DNA of 48,904 bases from Helochares maculicollis. Lineage: Eukaryota; Arthropoda; Insecta; Coleoptera; Hydrophilidae. Below, one piece after another: positions 23,461 through 35,375 of this stretch. The notes beneath the pieces were generated by a model, which was not told the DNA's origin, did no database searches, and worked only from the letters and a program-made list of their open reading frames with translations. How positions within the stretch are numbered: position 1 is the stretch's first letter; the number at the start of each line of letters is the position of its first letter. Position numbers and translations under genes: made by a program. Location of the stretch: positions 1 through 48,904 of the forward strand of contig JAWQRO010000204.1 of NCBI GenBank assembly GCA_033557835.1. The letters are read 5' to 3'.

Positions 23461-26400
23461 TTTTATATATGAGCTGTTTCGAAAAATCACGTGCAATAAA
23501 TAAGAAGCTGTTTCAAATCTTATGGAATTGTGGAACAAACGATTTGAATACATAGAAAATAATTACATTCCAGTAGTGCACTGAACAATGCCTTCATAAA
23601 GCGATCGAATCTTTAAAAAACCTACGCCCCATCTTGAGAATGGATTCCTAGTGCCTCCACACTGCAGCTCACCGCGCAAAGCCTTGCACTAAGTAATTGA
23701 GCACTGCAAGACTGCAACGACTTGAACACCCTTGTCATAGTCCCAACCTTGCTCCTTGAGATTTATACCCGCATGGAAAATTAAAAACTGACACGGTTTT
23801 CCCGTAATAAGGACCTTCTGAAGGCTTGGATAAACGGTGTATGATAGAAATTATTTTAAAACAATTTTAAAAAATTTTCCTAATGCTCTTACAAAGATTT
23901 AAACAATTAAAAAAATAGTTCAAAAAACCTTTCGTTCATTTTTCATTTTAGATGTGTGACAGACATACTGATGATGATGTACTGTTATGTTGGTTATTTA
24001 GTCATATAACTCTTTTAAATGTTGCAAAATGTTACTATTCCTGTAAGCATAATGCACAATGGAATGCACTTTTAGGCCAAATGTTTAATAATAATTATTT
24101 TAAGATTCCTTCTAAATAAAATTCATACACAATTCATAAATCTTTTATAAAGACATTTGGAATTAACAATGAAAAGTACGTAAAAATGTAAGTTTTTAGC
24201 TTCAAGTAAACGTTCTCTATACGATATTTGGTTGAAATTGGCCCCCAGAGATTTTACGTAGATATGGTGACGAAATCTACTAGCTACGTTTTTTAAAAAC
24301 CTTAATCAAAGGAATTTTTAACAGTTGAATAAAGCAAAGAAAGTTTTGCTACAATTCAAAAATAATGTAGCAATAATCTACCAACGGACAACTTTGGTTG
24401 TATTCAATTAAAGCCAAAGTGCATTAAGTTAATTTTTTCACCCAAATTCCAGTTAGACATGTTCTATACCTATAAACTGATAAATTAATTATCCATTGCT
24501 ATTTGAGTTTTGATAAAATTAATATTATAATTGTTCGTTCGCTTTAATTACACCGTAAACAACAACGCAAATCTACACACTGCCAGTTTATAATATGTTA
24601 CAGGCCAACCAATTCTAAAACTTCTAAACAAATAATAAATTTGTAGACCAAGATCAAAGATGTGTGAAGGTAGGCTTCATAAAATTTAAATATATACAAC
24701 AATTTTCAACTGTTACTATCATGATTACTAAGAAACATTATTCTTGCGTTGCATTATTGTATTCTAAGATGTTCTTCCTCCATTTTGTCATTCGTTATTC
24801 CGCAGGAGCAAAGCGGCGTGCAGAAGGAAGAGGGTATTTAATAAACTGTATAGTCTCGCGATGAATGGAGTAAAGCGTCCATGGAAATCACGCTATAGAT
24901 ATTCGGAACGTATGAAAATGAAAAAAGCTTTTATCGAACGCGTATTTATTTATGTACACATGTCATATTGTTCGTATTTGCGCCTGAAGAGCAGAATAAC
25001 AAGTTATTATGTACGGAATGGCAATACACAGAGAGAGAGGAACACTCAGAAGGGAATCATATTCAGAGCCTAACTTGATGGTAGTAGGTATTGAATTACA
25101 GAATTAATTTCTACTGCAGATTAAGACCCCTACTTCACGGGTTGGGTTTCGGATTACGCTTTCTTTAATTTTTGGCCAGCGATTTTTGTTTTGTGTTTTG
25201 TTGCTCGGCAGTAGCGTCTTAAGAGTCAAACGCTTCATCAACTGACATGCAGTATATATTATTCCGTTATAATGGCAAAAAAGATTGTAAAACGGTTCAT
25301 TATAAATAAAGCGGTTTCATGAAATTAAGCCAATAGACTGCGGGGGAGGATCCTGGCCATGAGACAGCCGGAAACGAATTTGGTATTTCGGTTGAGACAT
25401 ACATACAAAATAACTCTAAATAAATGTGTTTTGGTCTCAAAGCCGGTATTTAGAGCCCTTGCTAATTACTATTCTCAGTCGACTTTGTGCATGCGTTCCT
25501 CTTGCTGGACCATATGGATCCCTAGCACCTGCTGCCGGTGCTGCTTTGCTCCACTTATTACTTTTATTAAATTCCGACGCGGCTTGCTTCAGCGGATTGC
25601 CGGCCGGCAGGGTTGTGGTTTTTAAATAAGTGCTAAAAGAGAAATTGATGCTCAATTATGCGCCACTGATGTTTATATAAAATTCACGGTTTCGCAGTAG
25701 GGTAATATCGCATCGACAGATGCCTCAGAAAATTGAATTAAGTGAATATTATATTAGTAACGTATCACGTTGGAGATACTTCAGTAAAAGGCATTTATAC
25801 AAGATTGGGAATGAAAACTTTCAAAATGTTTCTGTCATACATGCTTATATTTTCAGAGGCTCTAGTATAACAATAATGAAACTCGCAAGTCATCTCTATT
25901 TCTTTCTCTCTTATTCTTCATTCTCGACTTGAAATAACAGTATTGTTAGCGCTGAAGCAGGTAGCAAACCCCGCATAAGTTAGGTAAGGTAAGGAATGAG
26001 ACCAGTTCCGGCCGCCTACAGCTTCCACAGTGGTCCATTTCTATCTTCTTCTAAGGTTGCAATCTTCACTGGTGAAGAATGCGCTTTGCTGGTAGATGAG
26101 CCAAACGGACGTGGACATGGGAAAAAACAACCGTCCGTCATGTAACGAATGGTTCCCGCCGAATTTCAAGGTTACTATTCAGTTATGAATACCTGAGAAA
26201 TAAAAAACCTGAAGGTTCTAGTAAAGACGCAGATCCTTTGGTTTATGCATTATTGATGAATCTGCACTAGGAAGGTTGGGGGAAAATTCATTCCCTGTTC
26301 GTCAGGCGCACCACCCCCGCTTGCAAGGCATTCACCTTTTCACGTACGGGCAACTCCTGCTAGCATCTACGAAATATATGCGACACTAGAGTCAATGCAC

Positions 26401-27349
26401 TAAGTTTCAGAAGACCACCACAAAAAGGATCAGCACGAAAGGGCGTCATTTTTAAATACACATCCAAAGACATCGCGTGACCCCAACAACCGACGTTTGA
26501 TCGGTCGGGTTCAAAAAACGCATTCCTTTTAATTGGTAAACGTACATACTTCCAAATTGCCCGACGTCTGCTCGAAATCAATCGAATAATTTATTGAAAG
26601 AAAAAAATTGCGCTTTGGTGAGTTTTTTCGCTCTGTGAAAAGCACGTAGCTTTAACAACCCCCGATGCGATGTCGGCAAGCGTATTTTGACCAACGGCAA
26701 CGTATCGAAGGGCTTCATATTAGCGTTATTCGTATTGATGAAACTCATTTTGCTGAAATCCACATTTGAGCTCGTGGATATGATTACAAAATCATGGAGA
26801 CGGAAAGTTATGTATGTACGTATCGCATTGCACGACGTCATAAAAAAGTTAAAAAACATTGTATGGAAATCGGAAAAAAGTGAAACCATTATACAAAGCT
26901 AATAAAATTATGAGAATGACAAAATAGTTCTCCAACCGTAAAAAAATCAAAAATATTGTCAGACAAAAGTTTGTTGTGTACAAACAAGTTATATTTCTCC
27001 TCAGATATTTTTGACTAACCTGCATATTTAATTAAATAAAAACCACCACTGATATTGTAGAAAATAAAATTTTATAAATGTATTCATTTTACAAAAAATA
27101 AGCACCAGGGAAAACTTTTATTGGGTAACATCAGTGCTGAATATCGTTAATATAGAGAAAAGCTCACATTACGGTAATCCGCAACCATATTGATAAAATC
27201 CATAAAAGAGAAATTTATAAATGCGAAGCCTATAGAAGCAAAATTCATAAACGAAAAATCAAATAATGCATCCATCAAAACGATTCTATTCAATCAATAA
27301 ATGCAAAATAAGATCACAGAAATTCCGCGATGATGTTACGTTACAAAAT
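23461..27349. other. intronic DNA with scattered open stretches
   Basis: Plus frames at 24664-24864, 24861-25073 and 25359-25629 and minus frames at 26581-26360 and 26889-26578 are open but unrecognised. 25470-25625 is GC-rich and preceded by an acceptor-like ATTCTCAG. 26000-26560 is mixed composition. None could be tied to Imp by phase or homology. Confidence 0.35.
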
Positions 27350-27700
27350 TAATAGCATCAAAGAGATGGAGAAGCGAGGACGAGGGTTGCAGAGGGGTAA
27401 AGAGAATAGCTTTTATTTTCGTGCTTGCTCTCACACCGACGCATCTGAAAGAGCCAAAGCTCCGGTCCTCTGTCAGTTCGTTGCCTCCGGGATCCGGGAG
27501 GCTCGAAATCTGAAATTCCACCCAGAACTGTGCATGTGGAGAGAGGGAGCTCCCTCGTTGGGGAATCTGTGTCAGAGCGAGAGCGTCCTTGGAGATGATG
27601 TCGAGGGCGAGGTTACTGCATATCGACCCGTTTGCGCCAAGGAGGGTGAACTGAGTTCACTGAGAATTGTCAACTTTAGTTTGTTGTAAGTGTACCTTCC
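27350..27700. other. GC-richer block next to candidate Imp exon 3
   Basis: Open on both strands (119 codons on plus; 61 codons on minus) and clearly richer in G and C than its flanks. It includes the 15-bp palindrome GTGAACTGAGTTCAC (27646-27660). No protein family is recognised in either reading. Position 125 bp downstream of exon 3 in gene direction makes an intronic regulatory element or an unrecognised alternative exon possible. Confidence 0.35.
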
Positions 27701-27824
27701 TTGTATGAACTATTAGAGAGTAAGAAATTTCAAAAAGCTAACTAATAGATTTGAAAATGAAGCAAAGCAATTTTTATGTATTATTGAATAAATATAGGAG
27801 AATATCAAATCCATCGGTACTTAC

Positions 27825-27878
27825 ATCCATCCATTTCCGACAACACTTGGAGCCTCTGCCAATCCTGTAACCGATCCC
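27825..27878 (-). CDS. Imp: candidate Imp coding exon 3 (54-nt, phase-symmetric)
   Basis: Seen on the minus strand: acceptor TTTTTTGTTCCAG, 54 nt, donor GTAAGT (GT at 27824-27823). The leftover AG of exon 2 plus the first G gives Arg. The next 17 codons are open and read GSVTGLAEAPSVVGNGW, with AT left over; a following exon starting with G would give Met. Length is a multiple of three and both ends have the same phase, so the exon could be skipped without a frameshift. It would lie in the linker between RRM1 and the KH domains. The peptide is not one I can match securely to a known Imp protein, so the call rests on splice-site quality, strand, order and phase. The alternative is a chance splice-site pair. 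Confidence 0.72.
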
Positions 27879-27963
27879 CTGGAACAAAAAACATAGGGTA
27901 ATTTTAATAATTTAAGACTAAAGTAAGCTTATCAATCATCGTAATTAGTTGAATTGTTTTCAA

Positions 27964-28182
27964 TTACAAAGTGAGTCTATGCATGGGTGTTAGAATACCG
28001 TTTGCAATTATAAAGTGGTGGAAATCCATTTTCCGTCCCATTTTGATAGTAGGGATTGAGAGACATTTTGCTACGAATTTTAACGCAGTCACACCATCTA
28101 CCGCACTTGTCGGCACTTTACCAACACCAAATTTCAACTGATCTTTTACCTGCTTGGGTTGCACTACGTCTTGGGTAGACAA
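27964..28182 (-). other. unrecognised open stretch (72 aa) in intron 2
   Basis: A minus-strand open frame that includes DQLKFGVGKVPTSAVDG and ALKFVAKCLSIPT, less AT-skewed than the surroundings. No family is recognised and no initiation context or splice site stands out. It lies 86 bp upstream (in gene direction) of candidate Imp exon 3. Likely a decayed mobile-element or pseudogene piece, or chance. Confidence 0.25.
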
Positions 28183-30344
28183 GAATCTGCCGGACCTCAG
28201 ACAATGGTTACCAGTGGCGTCGGTTAATTATTTTCTAATTTGGAAATAACTTCTTATGGAATTTCCCATTGGTACTACCGAAGAATTGGCTATCTTCTAT
28301 CGTAGGTTAAGTTCAATCCATTGTTCGTGTGTATATAGTTGTAAAAAAGATATTATATGCATAATACTGATAATTGTGTATTTAGTTATAAAAAAAATAT
28401 TATATACATAATATGGGCACTGATAATTGCAACGTCTAATGTAGAGCGATTGAATCAGCAAATTTATTGTTGGCTAGCCTATCAAAGTGGCAATTTCGCA
28501 TCCATAAATAAACAACCGATGCTAAGCACGTTTAGTCAGCGACATATGTTATGGCGGCCTTCTAGGAAATAAGGAACCGATGTATCGGATAGTGGGCCCC
28601 ATCGATTGGCAAAGTAAACCGCCCCGAAATGTTCTAAAAGTGTTTTGAAAGAAACGTGTGGATAATATTTTTTAGAAATTAGAAAAATATTTTTTACAAA
28701 CTTGAAAACTATATTTTACAGTACCTAACAAAATAGAGTATTTTTCGAATAAAGCAAAATATTTTTTAATAGTCTGCATAGAAGTAGGTATTCTGTTTAC
28801 AGAATTGTCTGGTAAAGCGTCTTCTGTACTGGCGGATTGTCTGCAGCATCTGTCAACACTTTGAAGCAGCGTAAACCACTTCTTGCCGGTCAGTTTATTA
28901 TGGTGCAGTTGTGCCTTAAGCAACCACCTTGTAAATTTATGGCAATGTCGGACACCAATCGATGCAATCTTTCTCGGCGTATGCAAATAAACACGCTATA
29001 CTTTGCAATTAAATATCAATTATGGCAAAATTAATACAAGCGAGAGATTTGCTTCCTTAGAATAAATGAGTAGCTCAGTTTCATTCATAAAATATCAAAA
29101 TTTAGAACATTTTATCATGCACATAAAGGTACTCCACAGCTGAGCACATCCCTTAGCGTAAATGAAATTCGGTGAATGTACCGTAGCAAAGGAAAGCTGT
29201 CATGTGATTTTGTTTGGCTGATGGGTGCAATGAACGCGACCAATGTATATGATAAAGAAATTGGATACACGACAACTATTTCCTAATACATAATTTGATT
29301 TTTATTAGTTATATGAAAGCAATTGTAACTTAAGTAAATAGCCGTTAGTGTTAGCGTTGTATCATTTCTCCAGCTAGCGTATAAATATAATTAGAAAGAT
29401 AAAATTTTAGCAAAGTGCTAGTTTTTCAGTCAGTTACTTTTTTAACAACTCATCTTTTATTGGAATTGCATAATATCCACATGAAATATGTTTCTGGTAA
29501 TCCTTCTACTTTACAAACTTCGTTATTTTGACAAGAGTCTTAAAATATTATTGTCTGGATGCTGAATTCTGACACGCAATGAATTAGAATTCAAACCACT
29601 ACTCAAGTGATACTGCATTATGGAGTGATGATAGTTCTTTTAAGTATTTGGGTAAATTTTATACAGCCTAAATTTGTATAAAACTATGCCAATTCAATAA
29701 ATATACATTATACAATATGATTATATTTTAAAATATTTTAATTTCACTGTTAAAGATCATATTTGATGAGTGATAGTTCTTCGCATTTAGTAAACGAATC
29801 CCCTTGGAAAACAATTTTACAAAAAAACTTGCAATGAATTAAATAATCACAACATGTTCACATAGCTCGTCCTACGAACTATCCTAAACCATAAGAACTT
29901 CCTAATACTGTATGAAATAAGACGGATAAAATTCAAAACACTCACTAAAACAATATTATTTCGGTTTGTCGTTAAAATGGGTTTTTACTTACAAAGATGT
30001 TGATGCATCGAGAACTGAAACGATATTTCAAATTTTCAATTACACTCTCGCTGTGCATCTCTGAGCAACATTGGCTCCATATTTCAAATATTCTGTTTAG
30101 AATCATAGAGAGAAGCAACTTTAAATATTAAACTAAGTGCAATGCAATGTCTTGTATTTCATACTTCAGGAATTACAATTCACTGGCATTGTTCAAGCAG
30201 CAAGTTTACTGAAACAAATGAAAACCGTTTAGGATAGCAAGTACTTGCGGGGGAGAACAATTAGGAACTGGTCACATTTAGACACACAGATGGAATGCCT
30301 AAAATAATGAACATACCATTAAAGCATGAAAGGGTACTTATTAA

Positions 30345-31122
30345 CTGACAGTTTTAGGGATAAATGCAAGAAAATGATTCCTGCTACGGATAAGGAGATT
30401 AAGCCAATTATACGAGAAGTTTCATAACTTATTTCAAGTGATATTCTCATTTGCGAATTGGATCAATAAGATGTAATTTTTTAGGAAAAATATATTGTGA
30501 TGAAAATATTAAAATCTTTCTGTAGAAAAAATTTGGTAAAGAATTTGTAGTACAGTAAGAAACTTTTTTATTTTCAAGCGCAATATTTTCATATTTCTGA
30601 AGTTCATAATTCTCAATGTCCATTGTTAGTGTGAGGAGTTCGAGTATAGTATTTTCTTTATAAAAATAGCGGATCTATGCTGTTTGTTGGAGAGGTCACT
30701 GTGTACTGAAAATTAAAGGAAACTGCAATAGAAGTTACAACTACTAGTTATGAGACAGCAATGAGAGGAGAATCAAAGCTACTAATCTACGTTGGGCTGT
30801 ATGATAAATTTCTTAATTTGTGAGAAGGTTTCAGTATATCAGATATATGAATGTGTCTAGATATGACACCATCAATTTCATTTCTATGTGTATTTGCGGT
30901 TTCTATTGATTTTCTAAGATATCCGAGATTGAGGTTTCAGTGCGAAAATATTTTTTATGAGAATTAACGGGACATTTTTCAAATTTAATTCAATGAGTTT
31001 GGAGTTTGCTAAAAATAGAAAAATATCATTGGGAACATAAAGCATTGAAACCGTAGTTTCAGGCAAATCTGAATTACCAGAAATATACATATAAAATATG
31101 AATTGAGTTGCTTAAATTGACT
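30345..31122 (+). repeat. diverged interspersed repeat, copy 1
   Basis: Collinear with 33451-34062 plus 35236-35375. Shared landmarks in order: TTTTAGGGATA, AAGTTTCATAACTT, TTGGAGAGGT, GCTTCAGTATGTCA or its variant, CATTTCATTTCTATGTGTA and GAATTGAGTTGCTTAAATGAC-type ends. No frame of interest. It is a decayed mobile repeat of unknown class. Confidence 0.75.
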
Positions 31123-32869
31123 TTAAAATTATGAAAAATTTTACAATATCCTGTATTTCACAGATCATATATTACACCTCACTACCATTATTTAAGCATC
31201 TAGTTTCCTGGAAGACAATTGAGGACTGTTTAAGTTATCATGTGTTTGCAGGGGTCCTACTTCACATTCAAATACACACACACAAGATGCATGCCCTAAA
31301 TAGCCAAAATCGGTTCAGAGACTCATAATGCATGAAAACTTGCCAAATTTTGAGGCCATTTTTTCATTATTCATATACCTTGCCTATACAGTTCCATATA
31401 TAATATATAGTAATATAAAAAAAATGCAAACCAACCCTTTACGTTCTCCATTATTTGCTGGAATAGAGAAATGAAGAATATGCAAAATTACTTATGCATA
31501 TATCGGGTGGATTTTATACATACAGATGATACAGGGTTGAGATTATATCGCACCGCGTCATGATATTCAAGCAACTCTGATCAAGGAGCAGGAGTGTAAG
31601 AAAGAAGTAGGCACGTGCAAGACTCGCGCCATTCCCGTGTTGTGCATCTGCCCTGCAATCTGCATGCTAATCAGCGCTTGTGAGCTAGAGCCTCATGCAC
31701 CTGATTCATTACACACTCACATAAATACACACGCATACACATACACATGTACACAAAAACAGCTTTTAATTAATACCGAACTACATAACACAACGATCCA
31801 GCAAATAGTCCGATAAAACTTTACCGCCCATTGTTCTGACGGTAATCTCCATGCTGGCCATCATGTTTCATAAATGCCCGTTTACATCCACTTACCAACT
31901 CGTTAATAAACGCTTTCATTCCCATCATCGATGACAATAAATTTTTGCAAAGTATTACGATATCCTGAACACATCATGTAAACCAAAGAAAACATACAAA
32001 AAAGACTCATCCAAATTTCAAACTGCAAACCATTTAGACCAAGAATTCGCAATAAACCATCCATCATCCCTTTATTATTCGCCTCAGAAGTAAGAGGTTA
32101 CCTTTTGTACGGACCCTTTATATTGTTCAATATCAGGTTTATCTTTCGCAACTTTATTACGAGTGTCTTCTTTGTCAAACATTAATCACGCTATGCATCT
32201 GCTTTGCTTTCAAAACGACTTCCTCAATTTACCAAATTATAAAAAAATAAGAAGGGTGCCCAAAACCGCAAAATAGGCGAATCACCTACTTATAATTCGC
32301 CCAAGAAATTAGTATATAATGCGGTTCTACACCTGTTTCTAGGTAAATTGAAGACCGTCGAATAATTACAACCCAAACGGCGCTAGGGTATTTTGAAAGA
32401 GCGTTAGAAACTTTATCGGTCAATTCGCCGCCCCCTGTATACTCCACATGCAACCAATAAGAACGTGGCACATGTCTCCAAATCGTCGACTTTTTATCAA
32501 ATTCTTGTCGCACATAACTTCAAAGAAAATGCAATAAATATGCATTAATGTGATAATAAGCATGCAGGTGTAAAATGAGCCCATTAAAGATAACACAAGA
32601 AAATAATTATTATGTAGGAAAAAATTCTTGAGATAAAATAAATAAAAATTGTTGGAGCGAGAGCAAAACATGACATAAATAAAATGACGGCCCCAATCTT
32701 GAATTACGCGATCGATAGACTGGCACCCGTCGAATTTGGTAAATTGGTAACCTGAAATAATAATTTCAGAAGGTATAATGAACTTTAAAGTCACTGTATG
32801 TTATTATCAAGGTAACAGGTGCACCCTTTTAGCAATATATTTAGCCTACAAGAGGTTTCTGATGCTTAC
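31123..32869. other. intron 2, left of exon 2: CA-rich patch and unrecognised frames
   Basis: 31690-31770 is a loose ACACATACAC run. Minus frames 32794-32420 and 32513-32286 (the latter reading TGGGELTDKVSNALSKYPS) are unrecognised and partly overlap each other. Confidence 0.35.
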
Positions 32870-32930
32870 CTTTTTTTTCCTGAAGCCACCGACGGTTCTA
32901 CTACTAAAGGCGATCCGTTGAAGGTAAATC
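32870..32930 (-). CDS. Imp: Imp coding exon 2 (end of RRM1)
   Basis: This 61-nt exon was found by splice sites and phase rather than by an open frame. The acceptor reads TTTGTTTCAG and the donor is G followed by GTAAGC. Exon 1 leaves one base (G). Here GA completes a Gly codon, then 19 codons read FTFNGSPLVVEPSVASGKK, and AG is left over for the next exon. The peptide completes the last beta strand of RRM1. PLVVEPSVAS is the segment I associate with insect Imp after RRM1. The eight-A run near the donor is part of the Lys-Lys-Arg codons. The exon starts residue 59 of the protein and ends within residue 79. Homology, phase and both splice sites agree, so this is a confident call despite the small size. 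Confidence 0.9.
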
Positions 32931-33450
32931 CTGAAACAAACATATAAATAAATAATAGTGAAAAAATGTTATCCATTAGATATTCTTGTCTAGCAAGTGG
33001 AATTATACTTTTACAGGCGTAATCAGTCGGGATCAACTATATTAAAAGTCTGCAGAAATGTTGAATTATCATATCAACATACAGGACTTTATTGCAACTG
33101 GTCTCGACACAAGATATTAATTTCCTTTTGTAAAATATCATTTATGTAAGCATATGGGAATGTAAAACACACTAATTTATAAATAAATAATAACGTTCAT
33201 ATCTAAACGATATAAGTTGCAATTGTACAACGAAATATTTATTGCGTTGCTTCAATGCGAAACGGACTATATGTTGTATATAAACAAAACTATTATTTTA
33301 GAACTTCCTACTTCTTTAAATAACACCAAAACAAGTTAAATTTAGGTTGTCGCTTCCCCTTTATCGAATAAAAATAGATTAGAGAAACTGCTGGGTGACT
33401 CATCACAGAATGCGAGTCTTTTGGGAAGATGCTTTGTAGGGTGTTTTTCG

Positions 33451-34062
33451 CGTGATCTTTTTAGGGATAGAAAGAAGGGGACGTTTCCTGCTATGAATTT
33501 GGAGACTAGGCCAATAATACAAGAGGTTTCATAACTTTTTTCTGTTATTTTTCTTATTTGCAAATTGAATGGATCAGATTTTTTAGCAAAAAGTTATTAA
33601 GAAAAGCGTTAATACACATATGTAGGAAAAAACTTGATAGACAATTTGTGATATAGTCAGACAAATTGGTATTTTCAAACGAAATACTTTTCTATTCCTG
33701 GAGTTCGTAATTTCTAATGTTTGTTGTTGGTGACGAATGTATTCATGAGGTTTCATAATGAAGATATCAGACCTATGCAATTTATTGGAGAGGTACCTGT
33801 TTACTCAGAATTAAGGGCAAACGTAATTGTCTTTACAAGTATTGCTTAAATAATGGTACTGAGAGAGGGTTTAAAGGATTAAATCCAGAAAGGTTTGGAT
33901 GGTAGATGTAAGAAGGCTTCAGTATGTCAAATACATGGAGGTGTCGAGAAGAGGCATATTTCATTTCTATGTGTACTTTGCGAAAAACTCTTTTTTTTTA
34001 AGGAATTGACCCAATGATTTCGAAATTTTAATCGATGAACTTGACAAGCAAACAATAATTGC
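33451..34062 (+). repeat. diverged interspersed repeat, copy 2, left part (split by mariner)
   Basis: Collinear with 30345-31020: TTTTTAGGGATAGAAAG, GAGGTTTCATAACTT, TTATTGGAGAGGT, GTCAAATACATGGAGGTGTC, CATTTCATTTCTATGTGTAC. It stops at TTGCTA, where the mariner starts. The rest of the repeat resumes after 35235. Confidence 0.75.
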
Positions 34063-35235
34063 TAGGTCATCCAATAAGTTTTGGAGTTAAGAGGAACACA
34101 ATTTTATGGTTTGAAATCTACTTTATTATTCAGTATACATATATATCCCTGAACATCAATACACTTTTTCCAAAGAGAATTATGAATTCCATCCCCGAAG
34201 CGAGAATCTGGAAAGGCTGCAAAATATGCTTCCACATCTGTTATGACCTCATCGTTTGATGAAAAATGCTTTCTACACCTGCATTTTTTTAAGTCTGGAA
34301 ATAGATGGAAGTCGCTAATGAATATGAATATTCTAACTTTGCCATTGTCCAAATGCTCTTGTGACACTGAATATTGTCCTGATGAAATAGGCTTATTTTC
34401 TTTGGCACACCGATTTTTTTTTCACAAATTGTTTCCTTCAGCTATTCTAAAAGGTTACAATAATATTCAGAATTTATTATTTTACCAATTTGCAAGTAAT
34501 CCACAAACAAAATCCTTCCGCATCCCAAAAACCTGATGCAAACACCTTTTTGGCCTATTTCTGGGAACGAACTTGTTTTGGAGCGTAAGAACTAAGTTCA
34601 CACCACTCTTTAGCCTCTTGTTTTGATTCAAGATCATGGTGTTAGACCTAAGTCTCATACACAGTGATTAATCGACGCACAAAATCCACTTTATCCTTTC
34701 GAAAACGCTCTAAATGTTACTGAGAAAGGCGCACTCGAAGGCGTTTTTGTTCTATTGTTAGTGAATGCGACACCCATTGTGCGCACAGCTTTCTGAAACC
34801 CAATACTTCAGTCAAAATATAGCTTACGCTGCCCAACGAGATGCCTAGAGTTTCTACTAAATCTCTTTCAGGCACTCGACGATTTTCCAATATGATATCT
34901 TGCATTTTTCCGACGATTTCTGGTGTTATTGCTGATTCTGGACGTCCTTGACGTTGATCGTTTTCAAGGCTTGTACGAGCACGTTTAAATTCCCCATCTT
35001 TCTACTGTACTAATTGAAGACGAAGAGTCCTTATACACTTTCAGCTTTCGTTCATAAATTTCCTTCGTTTTAAAACCTTCCAAAAATTGAAATTCAATCA
35101 CTGTAAGATACTTGTAAATAAATACTATGATAAGTCGATACTAAATGGCTTATAAACAAAGCATGAACTGATAGATCGAAGTGAAACTTCTATATGAAGA
35201 GTGTACCAACATATAAAAAAAAGTTTAGGGTAGTA
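34063..35235 (-). mobile_element. mariner (Tc1/mariner) element, inactive, inserted in an older repeat
   Basis: Minus-strand translation gives mariner transposase in order. The N-terminal helix region is KEIYERKLKVYKDSS at about 35000-35080. The HTH segment is at 34717-34905 (LGISLGSVSYILTEVLG, then LTIEQKRLRVRLSQ). The catalytic core at 34560-34700 reads RRLITVYET, the second catalytic block is FHQDN near 34400, and the C-terminal block DFHLFPDLKK then KHFSSNDEV is at 34240-34340. The frame is broken by shifts and stops. The first catalytic Asp (GDE in active mariners) is Tyr, so the protein is dead. Total length (about 1.17 kb) is close to a full mariner. The left edge begins TA then GGTCATCCAATAAG, and a TA also sits at the right edge, but clear terminal inverted repeats could not be matched. 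Confidence 0.85.
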
Positions 35236-35375
35236 GCAATGTCCTTTCTTATCGACCCGAAAATTTATTGAGCAACATAGTATTACAACGGACACATAAG
35301 CAGTGCAAACATGAAGTTAAAGGATTAGCGGAAATATAAATGTAACATGTTAATTGAATTGCTTTAAATGACATC
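35236..35375 (+). repeat. diverged interspersed repeat, copy 2, right part
   Basis: Resumes the alignment with copy 1 after the mariner, ending in GAAATATAAATGTAAC-TGTTAATTGAATTGCTTTAAATGAC, compared with GAAATATACATATAAAATATGAATTGAGTTGCTT in copy 1. Confidence 0.6.

Noticed and set aside
31690..31770. CA microsatellite
   Set aside because: Interrupted ACAC/ATAC words without a clean repeat run.
33154..33171. End of another ACTTCCGG repeat copy (TATGGGAATGTAAAA)
   Set aside because: The match is 15 bases with no further similarity in the flanks.
34104..34905. Host genes at 34104-34367 and 34717-34905
   Set aside because: Both are pieces of the mariner transposase with shifts between them.
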